Source: Wukongibacter sp050859025
GTDB taxonomy: Bacteria; Bacillota; Clostridia; Peptostreptococcales; Caminicellaceae
Direction: 5' to 3'
NCBI RefSeq assembly: GCF_050859025.1
Contig: NZ_CP138200.1
Span: forward strand, 744,001 to 808,000
DNA: 64,000 bases
The notes under the pieces are model-generated. The model was not told the DNA's origin, searched no databases, and saw only the letters and a list, made by a program, of their open reading frames with translations. The number at the start of each line of letters is the position of its first letter. Position 1 is the stretch's first letter. Both the position numbers and the translations under genes were made by a program. Below, in pieces: positions 59,668-64,000 of the stretch.

Positions 59668-59911
59668 TTATTCCCTCCTTTATTATGTATCTAAAATCTA
59701 TCTTTTAACTATATTTGACGAGCTTGTATAGAAATCCCTTATATAAAATATACAAAAATACATGCAAAAATATTCAGAAAATTCTTGTTTGTTCATAAAA
59801 TCTATACAAAGGTTTTTTGTCATATTTTCTAGAAAAATTGAATTAGATAAATAGTGAAGAGAAAAAACATCAAAATCTATTAAATGATAATAAAGAAGGA
59901 GGCAACATAAA

Positions 59912-60820
59912 ATGAGTAATGAAAAAAAGTATATTTTAGCCGTTCCGAATTTTAGTGAAGGGAGGAGAGAAGAAGTAGTTGAAGCTATAGTCGATCAAGT
60001 AAGAAATATAGATGGAGTAAAGCTTGTAAGCTATGAGCCAGAGCATGATTTCAATAGAACCGTTGTAACTTTAATTGGCGAGCCTAAGCCACTTAAAAAG
60101 GCCCTTATCAACCTAGCAAGCAAGAGCTATGAGCTAATAAATATGGAAGAACAATCAGGTACACATCCAAGAATAGGAGCACAAGATACTATACCGATAT
60201 TCCCATTCAAAAACATTACTTTAGAAGAATGCGCAGAATATATAGAAGAATTAGCAGTAGAGCTTTATGAAAAGTGTAAGGTTCCACTATACTTCTCAGG
60301 ACAAAATGCAAGATGCGAAGAAAGAAAAGCCCTTTCATTCATTAGAAAAGGACAATACGAAGGTTTAAAGGAAGTCTGCCATACCGATGAAAGAAAGCCT
60401 GATATGGGACCTGCTAAATTACATCCAACTGCAGGAGCTACTATTTTAAGTGCAGATTTAGAAGGATTAACTGCATACAATGTTTTCTTAGATACTGAAA
60501 ATGTACAAATAGCTAAAAAGATTGCTAAGGGTGTAAGGGGACCAAGTGGCGGATTTTCAACTGTAAGAGCGGTAGGAATTAAATTCCCTGAAAGAGAAGG
60601 CGTTGTTGTATCAATGAATATGTTTGATTGCGGAAAAACACCATTATATAGAACCTTTAACTTTGTTAAGCAAGAAGCAGCAAGATATGGTGTAGTAGTT
60701 ACTGGTTCTGAAATAGTTGGACCAGTTAAATTAGACTACTTATTAAACTCTTTAGAATACTTACTTGGACTTGAGAACTTTAATAAGGCGCAAATCCTAG
60801 AAACCCATCTTATGGATTAG
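59912..60820 (+). CDS. Formiminotransferase (glutamate- or glycine-type)
   Basis: The 302-residue protein corresponds to the stand-alone formiminotransferase domains of FTCD. It begins with LAVPNFSEGRREEVVEAI, has the HDFNRTVVTLIGEP motif near residue 48, GTHPRIGAQDTIPIFPF near 85, and GPSGGFSTVRAVG near 212. It transfers a formimino group to THF, and FchA then releases ammonia. Bacterial and mammalian glutamate enzymes usually have GALD where this has GAQD. With no histidine degradation genes nearby, formiminoglycine may be the substrate. The ATG follows AAGGAGGCAACATAAA. Confidence 0.92.
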   Translation: MSNEKKYILAVPNFSEGRREEVVEAIVDQVRNIDGVKLVSYEPEHDFNRTVVTLIGEPKPLKKALINLASKSYELINMEEQSGTHPRIGAQDTIPIFPFKNITLEECAEYIEELAVELYEKCKVPLYFSGQNARCEERKALSFIRKGQYEGLKEVCHTDERKPDMGPAKLHPTAGATILSADLEGLTAYNVFLDTENVQIAKKIAKGVRGPSGGFSTVRAVGIKFPEREGVVVSMNMFDCGKTPLYRTFNFVKQEAARYGVVVTGSEIVGPVKLDYLLNSLEYLLGLENFNKAQILETHLMD

Positions 60821-60842
60821 GAAAGGCAAAGGGGGGCAATAG

Positions 60843-62513
60843 ATGAAAACGGATGTTCAAATAGCACAAGAAGCAAAAATGCTTCCGATAGTTGAGATAG
60901 GAAAAAAACTTGGAATAAATGAAGATGATCTAGAATTATATGGAAAGTATAAAGCAAAGGTTTCATTAGATGTATATGAAAAATTGAAAGATAAGGAAGA
61001 AGGAAAGCTAGTTTTAGTAACAGCAATAAATCCAACTTCTGCCGGAGAAGGTAAAACTACTACAAATGTAGGCCTTAGTATGGGACTTAATAAAATAGGT
61101 AAGACCACTGTTACTACCTTAAGAGAGCCATCACTTGGACCCTGCTTCGGAGTAAAGGGTGGAGCAGCAGGTGGAGGATATGCCCAAGTTGTTCCTATGG
61201 ATGATATAAACCTACACTTTACAGGAGATATTCATGCAATTACAACAGCCAACAACTTACTTGCAGCCCTTATAGATAATCATCTTCATCAAGGAAATAA
61301 ACTGAATATTGATCCTAAGAGAGTAACTTGGAGAAGAGCATTAGACATGAATGACAGATCACTAAGAAGTATAACTATAGGTTTAGGTACTAAAGGAAAT
61401 GGCGTAACAAGAGAAGATGGATTTGACATATCTGTTGCTTCAGAAATAATGGCTATAATGTGTCTTGCAATTAGCATGGAAGACTTAAAAGGCAGACTAG
61501 CAAGAATGATAGTTGGATATACATATGACAATAAACCAGTAACAGCAGGTGAACTTGATGCGACAGGAGCCTTGGCACTATTACTTAAGGATGCAATAAA
61601 GCCAAATCTAGTACAGACCCTAGAAAATACTCCAGCACTTATTCATGGAGGGCCTTTTGCAAACATAGCTCATGGCTGCAATTCTGTTATGGCAACAAAA
61701 ACTGCTCTTAAGGTGGCAGACTATGTTGTGACTGAGGCAGGCTTTGGAGCAGACCTTGGAGCTGAGAAGTTCTTCAACATAAAATGTAGATATGCAGGAC
61801 TGAAGCCAGCAGCAGTAGTTGTAGTTGCAACAGTGAGAGCCCTTAAGAATCATGGTGGGGTACCAAAGACAGAGCTGTCAGTAGAAAACATGGAAGCACT
61901 TGCTAATGGTTTCGAGAACCTTGAAAAGCAGATTGAAAATGTACAGAAGTTTGGAGTACCGGCAGTAGTTGCACTAAACAGGTTCCCAACCGATACAGAA
62001 AAGGAACTCAGCTTTGTAGAAGAAAAATGCCAAGAGATGGGAGTAAATGTGGTACTTTCAGAAGTATGGGCAAAGGGAGGAGAAGGTGGAACCAAGCTTG
62101 CTGAAAAAGTAGTAGAGCTTGCTGAAAGCGGAAAGTCAAGCTTCAAGCCTCTATATGAATTAGATAAGACCATACAAGAAAAGATAGAGACTATAGCAAA
62201 GGAAATATATGGAGCTGATGGAGTAGAATTTACAGGAAAAGCATTAAAGGAGATAGCAAAATACGAAAAATTAGGACTTGATAAGCTTCCTATATGTATG
62301 GCAAAAACTCAGTATTCGCTATCTGACAATCCTAAACTATTAGGTAGACCTAGGGGCTTTAAGATAACTGTAAGCGCAATTAGAGTTTCAGCTGGAGCAG
62401 GCTTCTTAGTTGCACTTACTGGCGATATAATGACTATGCCTGGTCTTCCAAAGGTACCAGCAGCTAACAAGATGGATATTTTAAACAGCGGTGAGATAGT
62501 TGGATTATTCTAA
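60843..62513 (+). CDS. fhs: Formate--tetrahydrofolate ligase
   Basis: The 556-residue protein has the standard length. The nucleotide-binding loop TSAGEGKTTTNVGL is near residue 67, LREPSLGPCFGVKGGAAGGG near 95, and the end contains GDIMTMPGLPKVPAAN. In purine or amino acid fermenters it runs backwards, making ATP and formate from formyl-THF. It follows the formiminotransferase by 22 bp and is probably in the same operon. Confidence 0.97.
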   Translation: MKTDVQIAQEAKMLPIVEIGKKLGINEDDLELYGKYKAKVSLDVYEKLKDKEEGKLVLVTAINPTSAGEGKTTTNVGLSMGLNKIGKTTVTTLREPSLGPCFGVKGGAAGGGYAQVVPMDDINLHFTGDIHAITTANNLLAALIDNHLHQGNKLNIDPKRVTWRRALDMNDRSLRSITIGLGTKGNGVTREDGFDISVASEIMAIMCLAISMEDLKGRLARMIVGYTYDNKPVTAGELDATGALALLLKDAIKPNLVQTLENTPALIHGGPFANIAHGCNSVMATKTALKVADYVVTEAGFGADLGAEKFFNIKCRYAGLKPAAVVVVATVRALKNHGGVPKTELSVENMEALANGFENLEKQIENVQKFGVPAVVALNRFPTDTEKELSFVEEKCQEMGVNVVLSEVWAKGGEGGTKLAEKVVELAESGKSSFKPLYELDKTIQEKIETIAKEIYGADGVEFTGKALKEIAKYEKLGLDKLPICMAKTQYSLSDNPKLLGRPRGFKITVSAIRVSAGAGFLVALTGDIMTMPGLPKVPAANKMDILNSGEIVGLF

Positions 62514-62553
62514 AGAAAAATAATAATAAATTGAAAGAAGGAGGACATATTTT

Positions 62554-63969
62554 ATGACTTATGATGTGATTATTAAAAATGCAAAAATACCTCAAGGAGA
62601 CGATACAGTTGTTACAAATATACTAGTAAAGGATCAAAAGATTTCAGGCTTTACATTGGACTTAGATGGAATAAATGCTTCAAAGGTTATAGATGCTGAG
62701 GGTCATCTTACTCTGCCAGGTTGTATTGACTCTCATACCCATATAAACGATCCTGGATTCACCCACAGAGAAAACTTCTTAACAGGAACCTCTGCGGCAG
62801 CTAGTGGTGGTGTTACAACAATAGTTGATATGCCATGCTGCTCTGTACCATCGGTAAGAAGTGTTGAGAACTTAGAATATAAGCTTAATGCTATAAAGGA
62901 TAAGGCCATAGTTGACTATGGTATGTGGGGAGGAGTTACTGGTGAAGATGTAAGAAATGGCTGGCTCCATAATGTAAAGGAACAAGCTGACTATGGTGTT
63001 TTAGCATTTAAGGTTTACATGACTCCTTCAGTTCCTACTTATCCTAGAGTTACTGATCCTGAAATGCTTGAAGCCTTTAAGGCTGTAGCTGAAACAGGAC
63101 TTCCAGTAGGAATACATGCTGAAAACTTTGCAATGTGTGACTTCTATGTTAAAAAGTTTGAAAAAGAAGGAAGAACCGATGGACCTGCATGGGCACAGGC
63201 AAGGATGGCTTTAGCGGAAAAGGTTGCTATAGAATTAGGTATCAGCTTCGCAGAGGAGACAGGAGCTAGACTACACATAGTTCATATGAGTACTGGAGTA
63301 GGTGCAAAGTTAGTTGGAGATGCAAAGAAGAGAGGAATAGATGTTACTGCTGAGACTTGCCCTCACTACTTAACTCTAAATTATCAAGATGCCATGACAG
63401 AATTTAAGCAGTTTGCAAAAATTGCTCCACCACTTAGAACTAAGGACGACAATGTAGAGCAGTGGAAGGCACTGCAGGATGGAAGAATTGATTTCGTTGC
63501 AACTGACCATGCTCCTTATGAAATACCTACAGAGAAGGAAGCAGAGGGAATGCATATATGGAATGCCTTTCCTGGAATTCCAGGAGTAGAAACTATGGTT
63601 CCAGTGATAGTGAGTGAAGGATACAATAAGGGAAGATTGAGCCTTAGCAGACTAGTAGAGGTACTTTGTTCAAGCCCAGCAAAGCACTACGGAATCTATC
63701 CTAAGAAGGGTGCTATGTTTATAGGATCAGATGCTGACTTTACTATCATTGATTTAGACAAAGAATGGACTATAGATAAGGATAAAATGTATACAATGGC
63801 TAAATATACACCTTTCCACGGCTATAAGTTAAAGGGTAAGCCAGTTAAAACAATTATTAGAGGTAAATTAGTTTATGATGATGAATCAGGAATCGTAGGA
63901 GAAGAAGGATATGGAGAATTTATTAGAAGACAGAGTATCCAAAAGCTTGATAAGACTATTAAGTATTAG
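62554..63969 (+). CDS. Allantoinase/dihydropyrimidinase-like cyclic amidohydrolase
   Basis: The 471-residue protein has the metal motif DSHTHINDPG near residue 58, the Lys in VLAFKVYMTP near 150 that is carboxylated in this family, LHIVHMST near 242, AETCPHYLT near 270, and FVATDHAPYEIP near 312. ETCPHYL is common in allantoinases. It hydrolyses a cyclic ureide or imide bond. With the purine permease and one-carbon genes it may open a purine-derived ring, but hydantoin- or dihydropyrimidine-type substrates are possible. It starts 41 bp after fhs behind AGGAGGAC. Confidence 0.9.
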   Translation: MTYDVIIKNAKIPQGDDTVVTNILVKDQKISGFTLDLDGINASKVIDAEGHLTLPGCIDSHTHINDPGFTHRENFLTGTSAAASGGVTTIVDMPCCSVPSVRSVENLEYKLNAIKDKAIVDYGMWGGVTGEDVRNGWLHNVKEQADYGVLAFKVYMTPSVPTYPRVTDPEMLEAFKAVAETGLPVGIHAENFAMCDFYVKKFEKEGRTDGPAWAQARMALAEKVAIELGISFAEETGARLHIVHMSTGVGAKLVGDAKKRGIDVTAETCPHYLTLNYQDAMTEFKQFAKIAPPLRTKDDNVEQWKALQDGRIDFVATDHAPYEIPTEKEAEGMHIWNAFPGIPGVETMVPVIVSEGYNKGRLSLSRLVEVLCSSPAKHYGIYPKKGAMFIGSDADFTIIDLDKEWTIDKDKMYTMAKYTPFHGYKLKGKPVKTIIRGKLVYDDESGIVGEEGYGEFIRRQSIQKLDKTIKY

Positions 63970-63991
63970 TTAGCAACTATCTAGTTGCTAA
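63970..63991 (+). terminator. Hairpin after the amidohydrolase, at the window edge
   Basis: TTAGCAACTA and TAGTTGCTAA pair perfectly. The sequence after it is ATTGGGGAG, so a T run is missing; it may be a terminator arm or part of a longer structure beyond the window. Confidence 0.4.
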
Positions 63992-64000
63992 ATTGGGGAG

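Overview
The window comes from an AT-rich, anaerobic, Gram-positive bacterium of the Clostridia/Tissierellia type. This rests on oxygen-sensitive enzymes (a glycyl radical enzyme and its activase, two [FeFe]-hydrogenase-family proteins, a clostridial 2[4Fe-4S] ferredoxin), on Firmicutes regulators (Rex, PRD-type PTS regulator, GlpP, PucR), on strong AGGAGG-like ribosome binding sites with frequent GTG/TTG starts, and on the tsaE-tsaB-rimI / tsaD / ABC-F / rex gene order known from Bacillus subtilis (ydiB to ydiH). I do not assign a genus. There are no rRNA or tRNA genes, no prophage, no transposase and no CRISPR array in the window.

Layout. (1) 1-11.5 kb: a carbohydrate locus with a glycyl radical enzyme and activase (minus strand), a UPF0303 protein, a HAD phosphatase remnant, a DeoR regulator, mannose-6-phosphate isomerase, an MtlR/LicR-like PRD regulator, a split fructose-family PTS (EIIA, EIIC, EIIB) and a Gfo/Idh/MocA oxidoreductase. 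(2) 11.7-24.2 kb: tRNA t6A genes tsaE, tsaB and tsaD with rimI, interrupted by a MacAB-like efflux operon and followed by acpP, an ABC-F ATPase, rex and a DUF3870 gene. The spacers here hold many ~104-bp palindromic repeats and a tight cluster of DnaA boxes. (3) 24.6-29.4 kb: an Hfs-like hydrogenase/sensor locus. (4) 29.6-33.1 kb: a TAXI-type TRAP transporter. (5) 34.1-41.3 kb: a glycerol locus with GlpP antiterminator, an unfamiliar membrane protein, glycerol kinase and a three-gene glycerol-3-phosphate dehydrogenase, with two near-identical leader/terminator elements. (6) 41.5-45.3 kb: MarR regulator, ferredoxin, a P-loop/Asp23-like fusion and glutamate dehydrogenase. (7) 45.4-52.3 kb: a GntR-controlled DctPQM TRAP transporter with a two-subunit aconitase X enzyme and a LarA-like nickel-pincer racemase homologue, probably one hydroxy-acid pathway. 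(8) 52.5-54.2 kb: cobalamin riboswitch and cobT. (9) 54.7-64 kb: a purine/one-carbon module: NCS2 nucleobase permease, PucR regulator, formimino-THF cyclodeaminase, a cyclase-family hydrolase, formiminotransferase, formate-THF ligase and an allantoinase-like amidohydrolase. This fits fermentation of purines through a formimino group to formate plus ATP.

The most unusual signals are non-coding: the DnaA-box cluster behind tsaD; paired GlpP-type leaders; three palindromic repeat families, one copy sitting between a 19-bp direct duplication and another pair flanking the riboswitch; and a small hairpin family whose stems differ completely between two copies while the 29-nt loop is conserved. All functional statements are from reading sequence and motifs; no database search was possible.
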